DNA of 64,000 nucleotides from assembly GCF_025165795.1 (NCBI RefSeq), contig NZ_JAJAGO010000002.1, positions 248,001 to 312,000 of the forward strand. Reading direction: 5' to 3'. The translations under genes were made by a program, and so were the position numbers. The notes under the pieces are model-generated. The model ran no database searches. It was not told the DNA's origin and saw only the letters and a program-made list of their open reading frames with translations. Position 1 is the first letter of the stretch, and each line of letters begins with the position of its first letter. Of this stretch, positions 34,231 to 42,941 are shown piece after piece. The stretch is from Streptomyces gossypii (GTDB taxonomy: Bacteria; Actinomycetota; Actinomycetes; Streptomycetales; Streptomycetaceae).

Positions 34231-35142
34231 TCAACCGTGCTTTGAAACGGCACCGCTTCCAAGCTGCCACATTTCATAGTTCCCACATTCTGCCGTGATC
34301 TCGGCCGTCGCCTGAGCCGCGGTGAAGAAGTCGTCGACCACCGGCGAGGTGCGCGATGCCGCCACCGCGAGGCACACCTGGTCGGACGCCAGATCCGGGA
34401 CGGGCACGTAGCTGATGTTCGGATGTGAGTAGAACACGGTCGCCGAACGGGCCAGGAACGAGATGCCCCGGCCGGCCGCGACATGCTCGAGCGTCTCGTC
34501 CACCCCGCGCACCAGGTACCCGGCGTTAGGGTGCGGCCGCCTGGTGGGCTGCGTGCTCGTGTCGGCATGCCAGACCAGCGGCTCGCCGGCCAGGTCGGCC
34601 TCGGTGATCTGCTCCCGGCCGGCCAATCTGTGGCCGACGGGCAGCACCGCCACCCGCGGCTCGGTGTACAGCGGGGTGACGCGCAGGCCGGCCTCGTCGA
34701 TGGGCAGCCGCACATAGCCGACGTCGATGCGGCCGTCGAGCAGCATCGTGGCCTGGTCGTCCCATTCGATCCGCTGCACGTCCACCAGAACGTCCGGGTG
34801 CTGGGCGGCGAAGAGCTGTACCGCCGGGGCGATCGCGATGCCCGCCCGGAAGCCGACCATGAGCCGCCGGCTGCCCCGCGCGGCCACGGTCACCCGGCGG
34901 CGGGCCGCGTGCGCGGAGGCCAGCAGCGGGCCGGCGTCGGTCAGCAGCTGCCCGCCGGCGTCGGTCAGCGCCACGCCGTGGCTGTCCCTTGTCAGCAGCG
35001 GGGTGCCGAGATCCCTCTCCAGCGCGCGGATCTGCCGGCTGAGCACCGGTTGCGCGATGTGCAGCTCATCGGCGGCGCGGCCGAAGTGCAGCTTGTCGGC
35101 GACGGCGACGAAGTAGCGCAGCTTGCGCAGGTCCAGATCCAT
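34231..35142 (-). CDS. LysR-family transcriptional regulator
   Basis: 303 residues from the ATG at 35142, with GGGAGG 6 nt upstream; an ATG 13 codons earlier lacks a ribosome site. The N-terminal HTH is LRYFVAVADKLHFGRAADELHIAQPVLSRQIRALERDLG. The effector domain is in two subdomains, with GFRAGIAIAPAVQLF and GRIDVGYVRLPID. Divergent from the F420/NADP reductase-like gene across a 283-bp gap that holds an inverted repeat, so it probably controls 35426-37043 and itself. The effector is unknown. Confidence 0.92.
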   Translation of the reverse strand: MDLDLRKLRYFVAVADKLHFGRAADELHIAQPVLSRQIRALERDLGTPLLTRDSHGVALTDAGGQLLTDAGPLLASAHAARRRVTVAARGSRRLMVGFRAGIAIAPAVQLFAAQHPDVLVDVQRIEWDDQATMLLDGRIDVGYVRLPIDEAGLRVTPLYTEPRVAVLPVGHRLAGREQITEADLAGEPLVWHADTSTQPTRRPHPNAGYLVRGVDETLEHVAAGRGISFLARSATVFYSHPNISYVPVPDLASDQVCLAVAASRTSPVVDDFFTAAQATAEITAECGNYEMWQLGSGAVSKHG

Positions 35143-35425
35143 GGAGCCTCCCGGTCCGGCGATGCCTCCAGGGTATCGCAACGCCTGAAAGAAGTCTTGG
35201 ACACCCGCTCAGAACAATGGCACCTTAAAAGGTGTCCGATGAGGCCGGAGCGAATTCGGCATAAGAGTTCGCCATCGGGACTTGATAGCAGGGCCCAGAA
35301 CCAGAATGAGCACAGCATGAATTGAGTCAGGCCCATCGCGTCATTCGACGGCATCGACGACATAACCGTTAACAACGACGGCGTGGGCATGGTGTCCTAT
35401 TCAGCTCCAGAAAGAAGGCACACCA
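35143..35425. promoter_or_regulatory. LysR / oxidoreductase intergenic region with nested dyads
   Basis: CACCTTAAAAGGTG at 35221-35234 is a near-perfect palindrome. GGACACC (35199-35205) and GGTGTCC (35231-35237) form a wider pair of inverted arms. Such dyads suit a LysR-type operator. No other element is recognised. Confidence 0.5.
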
Positions 35426-36046
35426 ATGAGCAGCATCAGCATTATCGGCTTGGGGAACATGGCGAGCGCCCTGGCCGGCCGGGCGCTCGCCGGCGGCAAC
35501 GCCGTCGAGATCATCGGCCGCGACCAGGCCAAGGCCAAGGAATTGGCCGCCGCGCTCGGCGGCGCCACTGTCGGTACGGTCGGCACCGCCCCGGCCGGGG
35601 ACATCGTTATCCTCGCCGTGCCGTACGCCAGCGCGGCGGCGGTGGTGAGCGAGTACGGGAGGGCACTGCACGGCAAGGTCATCATCGACATCACCAACCC
35701 CGTCTCCCCTGATTCCCAGGGCCTTGTCACCCCCGACGGCAGTTCCGGCGCGCAGGAGATCGCCAAGGTCGCCCCCGCCGGCGCGCACGTCGTGAAGGCG
35801 TTCAACACCGTCTTCGGTCACATGCTGGCGCAGGGCAACCCGCTGGACGTGCTCATCGCCGGCGACGACGCCGAGGCCAAGGCGACTGTGTCGGCATTCA
35901 TCGAAAGCCTCGGGCTGCGGCCGATGGACACCGGCCCCCTGGGAATGGCGCGCTGGCTGGAGGGAACGGGCCTGGTGATGATCGGCCTGGGCCGCTATGG
36001 CGCGGGGAGCTTCAACTTCACCCTCGGCATCAACACTTCTGCATGA
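35426..36046 (+). CDS. NADPH-dependent F420 reductase-like / NAD(P)-binding oxidoreductase
   Basis: 206 residues. The N-terminal Rossmann fold MSSISIIGLGNMASALAGRA (GxGxM-type) with IIGRDQAKAKELAAAL is followed by DIVILAVPYASAAAVV and the signature IIDITNPVSPDSQGLVTPDG and GAHVVKAFNTVFG found in F420:NADP oxidoreductases. No second (C-terminal) domain is present, as in that family. It may transfer hydride between NADPH and F420 or another acceptor. 52 bp before the next oxidoreductase; likely one operon under the divergent LysR. A ribosome site AGAAAGAAGG is present. Confidence 0.82.
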   Translation: MSSISIIGLGNMASALAGRALAGGNAVEIIGRDQAKAKELAAALGGATVGTVGTAPAGDIVILAVPYASAAAVVSEYGRALHGKVIIDITNPVSPDSQGLVTPDGSSGAQEIAKVAPAGAHVVKAFNTVFGHMLAQGNPLDVLIAGDDAEAKATVSAFIESLGLRPMDTGPLGMARWLEGTGLVMIGLGRYGAGSFNFTLGINTSA

Positions 36047-36098
36047 GCGCGCCCGCACCACCACTTCTCGCGCCACATCAATCACAAGGACCAGCATC

Positions 36099-37043
36099 AT
36101 GCGCGTTTTCGTCACTGGCGGGACTGGCCATTCCGGTTCGTACATCATCCCCGAGCTCGTCGCTGCCGGGCACGAGGTCACCAGCCTGGCCCGGTCGGAC
36201 ACGGCCGCGGCGGCGCTGTCCGCGCTCGGCGCGAAGGTGCGTCGAGGTGACCTCGAGGACCTCGACGGGCTCAAGGAGGCAGCCGCGGACTCCGACGGCG
36301 TCATCCACGTCGCGTGGAGGCGTGAGCTGATTCCGTCCGGCGGGATCAACGCCGTGACCGCCGCGGAGCTCTCGGCCGTGCTTGCGTTCGGCGAGGCACT
36401 CGCGGGAACCGAAAAGCCGCTGGTCGCGGCGGGGAGTATAGGCTCGCCCGGGTGGGAAAACCTGGGCCGGCCAGCCACCGAGGAGGACCCGGCCCTTCCG
36501 GGCGGCGATGAGTACAAGGGTACTTTGCGGGTTCGTAACGTCGTGGAAACCACCGTAATCGGCCTCGCCGAGCGGGGAGTACGGTCTTCGATCGTGCGGA
36601 TTCCCCCCATCGCGCACAGCACGACCGACAGTGCCGGATTCCTCCCCCTGCTGATCGCGCTCGCGAAGGAGAAGGGTGTCGTCGGCTACCCCGGAGACGG
36701 CGCGAACCTGTGGCAGGCCGTGCACATCCGCGATGTCGCCTCCCTGTTCCGCCTGGCACTGGAGAAGGGTCCGGCTGGCAGCTATTGGCACGCGATTGAG
36801 GACGGGGGCGGCATCCCGTTCCGCGAGCTCGCCGAGGCCATTGGCAGCCGTCTGGGCCTGCCCGCCGTGAGCATTCCCGCGGACGTGCTGATGCTGCCGG
36901 GATACTTTGGGTTCCTCGCGAATCTGGTCACGCTGGACCTCCCGGCGTCCAACCTCATCACCCGCCGGACCCTCGGCTGGGAACCCGCTCAGCCCAGCGT
37001 GCTCGCCGATTTGGACAACGGCCATTACTTCTCCGCCAGCTGA
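36099..37043 (+). CDS. NAD-dependent epimerase/dehydratase-type SDR protein
   Basis: 314 residues from the ATG at 36099, preceded by AAGGA; upstream codons in frame overlap the previous gene. The extended-SDR N-terminus MRVFVTGGTGHSGSYIIPEL (TGxxGxxG) is clear. The usual YxxxK is altered: DEYKGTLRVRNVVE retains Tyr-Lys in different spacing, so catalysis is uncertain. The C-terminus resembles NmrA/epimerase-like proteins (GYPGDGANLWQAVHIRDVASLFRLALEKG). Co-transcribed with the F420-reductase-like gene by position. The substrate is unknown. Confidence 0.85.
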   Translation: MRVFVTGGTGHSGSYIIPELVAAGHEVTSLARSDTAAAALSALGAKVRRGDLEDLDGLKEAAADSDGVIHVAWRRELIPSGGINAVTAAELSAVLAFGEALAGTEKPLVAAGSIGSPGWENLGRPATEEDPALPGGDEYKGTLRVRNVVETTVIGLAERGVRSSIVRIPPIAHSTTDSAGFLPLLIALAKEKGVVGYPGDGANLWQAVHIRDVASLFRLALEKGPAGSYWHAIEDGGGIPFRELAEAIGSRLGLPAVSIPADVLMLPGYFGFLANLVTLDLPASNLITRRTLGWEPAQPSVLADLDNGHYFSAS

Positions 37044-37501
37044 CAGCCCTCAGGCGCACCGGCCAAGTCTCACGCACAACGAGGAGTTACCCGTTTGCTC
37101 GCCGAGAACGTGGTGCTGTACAGCCCGCTCGGCATGTGCAGATGCAAGGCTGGTCGGGTTCGCCGATAGTGGCTTTCCATCGGCGAATTCGGCCAACGCA
37201 GCAGATGTGCGTGCCGGACGCCGGGAGTTGTCGGACTGCCACTCATGGCAACCACGGCGCCGTCGACGCGAGCGGTGCGGACAACGAGTTCAGGGCAGGG
37301 GCCACTGCACTGAGACGGTCGAGATCGCCGCCGATGTCACCGTCCATCTCGCGCGTCGGCGCAGCGAGCAGTAGTACCTCGATAGTCGTCCACACTGCTG
37401 TGAAACTGCTCGACTACGGTGGTCCAGCGTCCGACGAGGCTGCTCAACAACCCGCGAAGAACGACGAAAACCGCTCAACTGCACCGACCGCCTACAACGG
37501 C
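37044..37501. other. 458-bp gene-less stretch with a gene fragment and three spaced CTGCTCAAC-type repeats
   Basis: No intact gene. A frame around 37060-37160 reads HAQRGVTRLLAENVVLYSPL and then stops, resembling the start of a SnoaL/NTF2-like protein; it is probably debris. Three related decamers lie at 37405-37414 (ACTGCTCGAC), 37439-37448 (GCTGCTCAAC) and 37470-37479 (ACCGCTCAAC), 31-34 bp apart. A fourth, ACTGCTCAAC, is at 34226-34235. The composition is less GC-biased than in the genes, consistent with an insertion junction. Confidence 0.5.
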
Positions 37502-38395
37502 TCAGACGACCATGACCCGGCGCCCGCGGGTGTGACCGGCCTGGCTGTCGATGTGCGCCGCCGCGGCCTCGGCGAGCGTGTACGACTTCTCGACCGGGAT
37601 GTGGAGCTTTCCCCGCGCGATGAGGCCGGCGGCCTCGGCGAGCGCGTCCGGCACGCTCCCGGCGACGCCGGAGAACCGGACACCGAGCTTCGGCGCGTCG
37701 AGATCGGCGATGGAGACCACCTTCTGCGGGTCCCCGGTCAGCTCGACAAGCTCGCGGATCACGCCGGAGCCTGCCAGATCGAGGGCCGCGTCGACCTGGC
37801 CGAGCCGGCGCACCCGCTCGACCCAGCCCTCGCCGTACGTCGTGGCGAGGGCTCCCAGGCTGCGCAGGTAGTCCTGGTTCGCGGACCCGGCCGTGCCGAT
37901 CACCGTGATGCCGCGGTCGCGGGCGATCTGCAGCACCGCCGATCCGACTCCCCCGGACGCGCCGCTGGCCAGCAGCGTCTGCCCGGGCTGCACACCGACC
38001 TCGCGGATGACGCGCAGCGCCGTCTCCACCACGGAGGGGTATCCGGCGGCCTCTTCGAACGTCAGGCCCTCGGGCATACGGCCCCAGGCCGACAGCACGG
38101 CGAACTCGGCATACGTGCTCGATCCTTCGCCGAACACGTGCTCGCCGGCCTCGATCCCTTCCACGCCCTCGCCGACCTCGTCGACCACCCCGGAGGCGTC
38201 CAGCCCCACTCCGGTGGGCAGCTCGATCGGATGTGCCGCCAGGAACTGGCCTTCACGGACCCTCCAGTCGACGGGGTTCACCCCCGCCGCCCGCACGGCG
38301 ATGCGCACCTGGCCGCTGCCCGCGTGGGGCTCCTCGGCGTCTATGAGTTGCAGAACGTCCGGACCGCCGAACTCGGCGAAGCTCACTTTCTTCAT
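37502..38395 (-). CDS. NADP-dependent quinone oxidoreductase-like (zinc-free MDR family)
   Basis: 297 residues. MKKVSFAEFGGPDVLQLID and the GroES-like domain are followed by the nucleotide site LLASGASGGVGSAVLQIARDRG and VIGTAGSANQDYLRSLGA, as in quinone reductases and crotonyl-CoA reductase-like proteins. There is no structural zinc cysteine cluster. The C-terminus IPVEKSYTLAEAAAAHIDSQ is typical. It reduces quinones or enones with NADPH. Divergent from a TetR gene with operator-like dyads between, so it is probably the TetR target. Confidence 0.92.
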   Translation of the reverse strand: MKKVSFAEFGGPDVLQLIDAEEPHAGSGQVRIAVRAAGVNPVDWRVREGQFLAAHPIELPTGVGLDASGVVDEVGEGVEGIEAGEHVFGEGSSTYAEFAVLSAWGRMPEGLTFEEAAGYPSVVETALRVIREVGVQPGQTLLASGASGGVGSAVLQIARDRGITVIGTAGSANQDYLRSLGALATTYGEGWVERVRRLGQVDAALDLAGSGVIRELVELTGDPQKVVSIADLDAPKLGVRFSGVAGSVPDALAEAAGLIARGKLHIPVEKSYTLAEAAAAHIDSQAGHTRGRRVMVV

Positions 38396-38411
38396 ACGAG
38401 GGACCGTAGCA

Positions 38412-38465
38412 CTAACGGTTAGCTTTTTGAAACAGGTTCAGATTTGTATCTGATAGTGTCAGTGT
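38412..38465. promoter_or_regulatory. TetR / oxidoreductase divergent control region
   Basis: Two dyads: CTAACGGTTAG (38412-38422) and CAGAT-TTGT-ATCTG (38439-38452). TAGTGT at 38454-38459 lies 6 nt before the TetR ATG, the geometry of a leaderless promoter; no ribosome site is seen. Confidence 0.6.
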
Positions 38466-39053
38466 ATGACCGTGCCGTCCGGACGCCGTGAGCGTAAGAA
38501 GGCCGCGACCCGCCAGAAGATCTCCGACACCGCTCTGCGGCTCTTCCTGGAACGCGGATACGACACGGTGGGCATCCGTGACGTGGCCGCCGAGGCCGAC
38601 GTGGCCGTCACCACGCTCTTCTCCCACTTCGCCTCGAAGGAGGCGCTGGTGTTCGAGCGGGACGAAGACTTCGAGCAACGCCTCACACAGGCGGTCACCG
38701 GCCGGGCGCCGCACGAGCCGCTCATCCCCGCGCTGCGCCGCGAGATCCGAAGCCTGGTGCGACACTGCACGGCGGACAGCGCCGCCCCGATCTGGCGCAT
38801 GATCGACGAATCACCCGCCCTGCGGAAGTACGAGGAGTCGATGAGGCTGCGCCACGCTGAGTCGCTGGCAACGGCCATCGCCGCAGATCCCGGCCTGTCA
38901 CCGACCACAACGGCGAGCCGGACGATCGCGAGGTTCGTGATCGACGCCCATTCGCTGGCACGCGAGGCGGCCGACCCGGATGCCGCGCTGGACGAGATCT
39001 TCCGGATGATCGAGGCGGCCTGGGAGGTCACCGGCCCTTCTGGACCTGCGTGA
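38466..39053 (+). CDS. TetR-family transcriptional regulator
   Basis: 195 residues. The N-terminal HTH is KKATRQKISDTALRLFLERGYDTVGIRDVAAEADVAVTTLFSHFASKEAL. The C-terminal ligand domain is variable. Likely leaderless (see 38412-38465). Divergent from the quinone oxidoreductase, which it likely represses, probably in response to an electrophile or quinone. Confidence 0.92.
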   Translation: MTVPSGRRERKKAATRQKISDTALRLFLERGYDTVGIRDVAAEADVAVTTLFSHFASKEALVFERDEDFEQRLTQAVTGRAPHEPLIPALRREIRSLVRHCTADSAAPIWRMIDESPALRKYEESMRLRHAESLATAIAADPGLSPTTTASRTIARFVIDAHSLAREAADPDAALDEIFRMIEAAWEVTGPSGPA

Positions 39054-39154
39054 GGAACTGTTCCTCACGGGCGCTGAGAAGCGACACCCTTCTGCGGTGG
39101 CCGCGCTGGCCCCCGCGGTCCACTTTCGAACGTGGCTGCCGATACCGTGCACGG

Positions 39155-39964
39155 GTGATCAACTCATATGCGGGCCTTGACGACGCCGCGGTTGCGACAG
39201 CTGCGGCACGTGCGGGCGCGGAGCTCGTACACGAGATGTACGGCCAGCGGCTCACCCGCATCGACAAGGTCGCCGGGGACTTCGCCACCGACGCCGACAT
39301 CGAGGCCGAGAAGGCGATCCTCGGCATCCTCCGTGCCGCTCGACCCGATGATGCGGTGCTCGGTGAGGAGAGCGGGCATCAGGGTGCCGCCGGGGCTGTG
39401 CGTCAGTGGCTGGTGGATCCCCTGTGCGGCACGCTGAACTATGCCGTCGGGAACATGCTGGTGGCCGTCAACGTGGCGCTGCGCGACGGAGCGGCAGCCG
39501 TGGCGGACCCGTTCAGCGGCGAAGTCTTCTGCACCGACGGTGAGACCGCCTGGGTGCGGCACGAGGGGGCGGACGCGCGGCTGGCGCCCACGTCCGCCAC
39601 CCAGCTCGTGGACGTCAACCTGGACCCGCCGTTCCCGAGCGCGCCCGGATTCCAGGCAGTGGAACTGCTGGCCCACCCCTGGTTCATGGAGCATTACCGG
39701 CCGCGCGTCGTGTCCACGACGCTGGCGTTGGCCTGGGTCGCCGCGGGCAGGCGCGCCGCCTACGTCACTGATGGCGGCGACCTGTCCGGGAGCGTGCACT
39801 TCGCCGCGGGCATCGCTCTGTGCCGAGCCGCCGGTTGCGTGGTCACCGGTGTGGACGGCGCCCCGGTCGGGCAGAAGGGCCGCGGACTTGTCGTGGCCGC
39901 CGACGCGGAAACCCACGGGCTGCTGATGTCGGTGATCCGCAGCCGAAGCGAGAACCGCACCTGA
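39155..39964 (+). CDS. Inositol monophosphatase-family protein with altered metal-site residues
   Basis: 269 residues from the GTG at 39155. TACCGT at 39143-39148 lies 6 nt upstream and there is no ribosome site, so the mRNA is probably leaderless. KVAGDFATDADIEAEKAI and GEESGHQ match the first metal-site motifs. However, the WxxDPLDGT motif reads WLVDPLCGTLNY (Asp to Cys at 91), and the WDxAAG motif reads SVHFAAGIAL, losing the Asp. Phosphatase activity is therefore doubtful; similar cysteine variants may form their own subfamily in streptomycetes. Confidence 0.82.
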   Translation: MINSYAGLDDAAVATAAARAGAELVHEMYGQRLTRIDKVAGDFATDADIEAEKAILGILRAARPDDAVLGEESGHQGAAGAVRQWLVDPLCGTLNYAVGNMLVAVNVALRDGAAAVADPFSGEVFCTDGETAWVRHEGADARLAPTSATQLVDVNLDPPFPSAPGFQAVELLAHPWFMEHYRPRVVSTTLALAWVAAGRRAAYVTDGGDLSGSVHFAAGIALCRAAGCVVTGVDGAPVGQKGRGLVVAADAETHGLLMSVIRSRSENRT

Positions 39965-40029
39965 AAGCCGTCCCTGCCCTGCCCGGCGGAGTGCCCAACC
40001 ATCTTGCGAGCGGCCCTGGCAGAGCTGTC

Positions 40030-40779
40030 TCAGCTGCCGGTCAGGGTGCGGTCGAGGAGGGGGATCAGGCGGTCCCAGTGGCGCTGTAGTGCGGAGGCGT
40101 TGAAGGCGTCGGTGTCGGACATGGTGAAGCCGTGGACGGTGCCGGGGTAGATCTCGGTGGTGTAGCCGACACCTGCGGCGTCCAGGGCCTGGTTGAGTTC
40201 GGTGATGGCCTCGGGCGGCATGTCGTTCTCGGAGAGGCCGAGGTGGACTTGGGCGGTGAGCTCGGGGATGAGGCGGTGCGGGCTGTCGGGCGCGTCGGTG
40301 AGCAGGAAGCCGGGGTGGAATCCGGCGACGGCGGCGACTTGGCCGGGGTGGGCCGTTGCGGTGCGCATCGCCAACGCGGCGCCCATGCAGTAGCCGATCA
40401 CGCCGACCGGTCCGGTGCTGACCTCGGGCTGGGCAGTGAGGAACCTGAGGTAGGCGTCGGCGTCGCGCAGGATCCGTTCGGTGGTGTGTGTCTCGACCCA
40501 GGGCATCAGCTGGCTGATGACCGCGTGCCGGATCTCTTCTCCGATGTGCTCGGGAAGTTCGACCACCGGTGCCGTGCCGTGCCGGTAGTAGAGGTTGGGG
40601 ACGAGCACGTAGTACCCGTGCTCGGCCAGTTCGCGGGCCTTCTCCTCCAACTCGGGCCGCACGCCGAAGACGTCCGTGTACAGCAGCACCCCCGGGTGCT
40701 GTCCGCCGCGGTCGGGGTAGGCGGCGAAGGCGTCGGCCTGGCCGTCCGCGGTGGGGATCTGCAGTGTCTTGGTGGACAA
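40030..40779 (-). CDS. Dienelactone hydrolase-family protein
   Basis: 249 residues from the TTG at 40779, chosen because GGAAGGAAG is 4-5 nt upstream; an ATG 18 codons earlier (40833) overlaps the next gene's stop and lacks a ribosome site. The alpha/beta-hydrolase nucleophile elbow GVIGYCMGAALAM has the DLH cysteine, and GTVHGFTM holds the catalytic His. It hydrolyses dienelactone-type or other esters in the cytoplasm. 51 bp downstream of the beta-propeller gene on the same strand, likely co-transcribed. Confidence 0.9.
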   Translation of the reverse strand: MSTKTLQIPTADGQADAFAAYPDRGGQHPGVLLYTDVFGVRPELEEKARELAEHGYYVLVPNLYYRHGTAPVVELPEHIGEEIRHAVISQLMPWVETHTTERILRDADAYLRFLTAQPEVSTGPVGVIGYCMGAALAMRTATAHPGQVAAVAGFHPGFLLTDAPDSPHRLIPELTAQVHLGLSENDMPPEAITELNQALDAAGVGYTTEIYPGTVHGFTMSDTDAFNASALQRHWDRLIPLLDRTLTGS

Positions 40780-40829
40780 GAGCTTCCTTCCTTGGAATGC
40801 ACTCGACGAACGTGCGCCGAACTGACGTT

Positions 40830-41819
40830 TCATCGCACGGCTGAGTGCCAGCCCCAGGGGCCGTGCAGGCGGGCGCGCAGCAGGTTGGGGTCGGTGGCCG
40901 TGGTGTAGGCGGCGCTGAGCACGTAGACGTCGTTGCCGCGCAGTGCGACGGAGGTGGGGTTCTGGAGTCCGTCGGCGCCGTCCAGGACGGTGGTGCTGGT
41001 GCCGTCGGGCCGGATGCGTACGACCGTGTTGGGGCCGTTGACCGCGGCGAGGACGTCGCCGCCGCGGCCGGTGAAGGCGAAGTCGTCGATGCCGACGATG
41101 CCTGAGGCCTTGACCCGTGGTGCTCCGGCACGGTTTCCGTGGCGGATCGGGATGCGCAGGAGGGTCCCCTTGTCGAGGTTGGTCACCCACAGGGCGCCGT
41201 TGCGTACTTTCGCGCCGTTGGCCCCGAGGAAGCCGGTCGAGGCGAGTTCGGGCGCGGTGGACCATGCGGTGGGTGTTCCGCCGCTGGTGGGGACGGTCCA
41301 CACGGTGCCGAGCACGGAGTCGGTGATGTAGAGCTGTCCGCGGCGCTTGTCCAGCGCCAGTCCGTTGGGCAGGCCGTCTGCGGGCAGTGCGGCGATGCGC
41401 TGCGGTTCCTGGCCGGGGCGCAGCCGCCACAGCCCCGTCAGCTCGGCGGTGCCGGTCGCGTACAGCACGTACACGGTGCCGTCCGAGGTGTGGACGATGC
41501 CGGTGGCCAGCGGGAAGCCGAGGGCCGGTGTGTTCACTCCGCCGTCGGCGGGTGCGGGCAGCGTCGCCAGGATGCGTGTGGCGCCGCCGCGGCTGAGCTG
41601 GGCGACCTGGCGGCTGCGGGCGAAGGTGACGGCTGCCGTGCCATCGGGAAGCAGGGTGAGGTTCTCCGGCATCTGGCCTGCGGACAGGTCGAAGTGGTGG
41701 GAGACGCGTACCTCTTTCAGCGGCCCTTTGGAGGGTGTCGCGTTGGCGGGCGCCGCCGTGAGGGCGGCCGCGGCCACCAGTACGGCGGACAGGGTGATCT
41801 TGACGCTGCGCTTGGACAT
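40830..41819 (-). CDS. Secreted SMP-30/ScyD-like beta-propeller protein
   Basis: 329 residues from the ATG at 41819, with GAAGGAA. The signal peptide is MSKRSVKITLSAVLVAAAAL with AxA-type cleavage near PANA. The mature part has propeller repeats such as PENLTLLPDGTAAVTFA, GLPNGLALDKRRGQLYITDS, GIDDFAFTGRGGDVLAAVNG and GLQNPTSVALRGNDVYVLSA, as in gluconolactonase-like proteins. Extracellular; the substrate is unknown, maybe a lactone given the adjacent hydrolase. Confidence 0.88.
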   Translation of the reverse strand: MSKRSVKITLSAVLVAAAALTAAPANATPSKGPLKEVRVSHHFDLSAGQMPENLTLLPDGTAAVTFARSRQVAQLSRGGATRILATLPAPADGGVNTPALGFPLATGIVHTSDGTVYVLYATGTAELTGLWRLRPGQEPQRIAALPADGLPNGLALDKRRGQLYITDSVLGTVWTVPTSGGTPTAWSTAPELASTGFLGANGAKVRNGALWVTNLDKGTLLRIPIRHGNRAGAPRVKASGIVGIDDFAFTGRGGDVLAAVNGPNTVVRIRPDGTSTTVLDGADGLQNPTSVALRGNDVYVLSAAYTTATDPNLLRARLHGPWGWHSAVR

Positions 41820-41902
41820 GGTTCCTTCACTGGTTTCGGGCATACGGGGGCCGCGGTGCGGCACTGTGGTCGAGTGGGCTCCGCCGACGAGGGGAGCCGG
41901 GT

Positions 41903-42832
41903 TCAGGAGGTGCGGGTTCCGGTTCCGGTGGGGGCGGCGGTGTCGGTGGGGGCGCCGGGCAGCGGCCGGGGCGCCTGCTGCGGTGCGGTGGAGTGGGCGA
42001 GCAGGGCGAGGGCCGTCGCGGAGGGGGAGCCGGGCTCGGCCGTGGCCACCACCAGGGCGGGGCCGTCCCCCTGGGGACTCTGCACGGTCTGCTGAGTGGC
42101 CGTCAGCGTCCCGACCAGCGGGTGCCGCATCTCGTAGTCGGCGACATCACAGGCAATGATCCGGTGATCCGCCCACATCGTGGCGAACTCCGGGCTGCGC
42201 ATCGTCAGCTCGCCGATGAGTACGGGCAGCAGCGGATCGTTCGGGTATCGCCCGGCGGTCAGGCGCAGGTTGCCCACCACGGCCCGTGCCTTCGCGGGCC
42301 AGTCGGTGTAGAGGTCGCGGACGTGTGCGTCGAGGAAGACCAGCCTGGCCATGTTCGGCCGCAGGCCGGGGTCGTCGGGGCTGCCGAAGTCGAGATGGCC
42401 GGCGAACAGCGCGTGACCCTGGCGGTTCCAGGCGAGTACGTCGCTGCGGCGGCCCATGACCAGGGCAGGCGTGCCCTCGACTGCTGCCAGCAGAGCCCTG
42501 GTAGCCGCGGTGACGCGTTCGGTACGCGGCCGCTCCGCGGGCCTTCCCCGCCTCGGCACCCGGGCCAGGGCGTGCAGATGGGCACGCTCTGATGCGTCCA
42601 GCCGCAGGGCGCCCGCTATGGCGTCGAGCACCTCGCGCGAGGCGTTGCGTGACTGGCCCTGCTCCAGACGGGCGTAGTACGGCGCGCTGATGCCCGCGAG
42701 CATCGCCACCTCCTCCCGCCGCAGACCCGGCACCCGGCGCCGCTCGCCGTAAGTCCGCAGCCCGAGGTCCTCGGGCCGCAACTGGCCCCGGCGTGCCTGG
42801 AGAAAGTCGGCGAGCTGCCCCTGCTTGTCCAT
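41903..42832 (-). CDS. XRE-family regulator with MmyB-like ligand-binding domain
   Basis: 309 residues from the ATG at 42832 (MDKQGQLADFLQARRGQLRP). HTH: RRVPGLRREEVAMLAGISAPYYARLEQGQ. The C-terminal MmyB_LBD-like region includes TPALVMGRRSDVLAWNRQGHALFAG and ARAVVGNLRLTAGRYPNDP, typical of fatty-acid-binding regulators in actinomycetes. A Pro/Thr-rich tail follows. Such genes usually repress an adjacent oxidoreductase or VOC gene; here the divergent neighbour is the broken VOC gene at 42942. Confidence 0.9.
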   Translation of the reverse strand: MDKQGQLADFLQARRGQLRPEDLGLRTYGERRRVPGLRREEVAMLAGISAPYYARLEQGQSRNASREVLDAIAGALRLDASERAHLHALARVPRRGRPAERPRTERVTAATRALLAAVEGTPALVMGRRSDVLAWNRQGHALFAGHLDFGSPDDPGLRPNMARLVFLDAHVRDLYTDWPAKARAVVGNLRLTAGRYPNDPLLPVLIGELTMRSPEFATMWADHRIIACDVADYEMRHPLVGTLTATQQTVQSPQGDGPALVVATAEPGSPSATALALLAHSTAPQQAPRPLPGAPTDTAAPTGTGTRTS

Positions 42833-42941
42833 GCAGCCGAGTATGCGTTCGGGCGGCGATTCGTGCCTCACCCCGCTGGGGTAGGGATCCGCGGGGTCTG
42901 GGGCGCAGGAGGCGGCTCGACACCCGAAGGAGAGAACCGGC

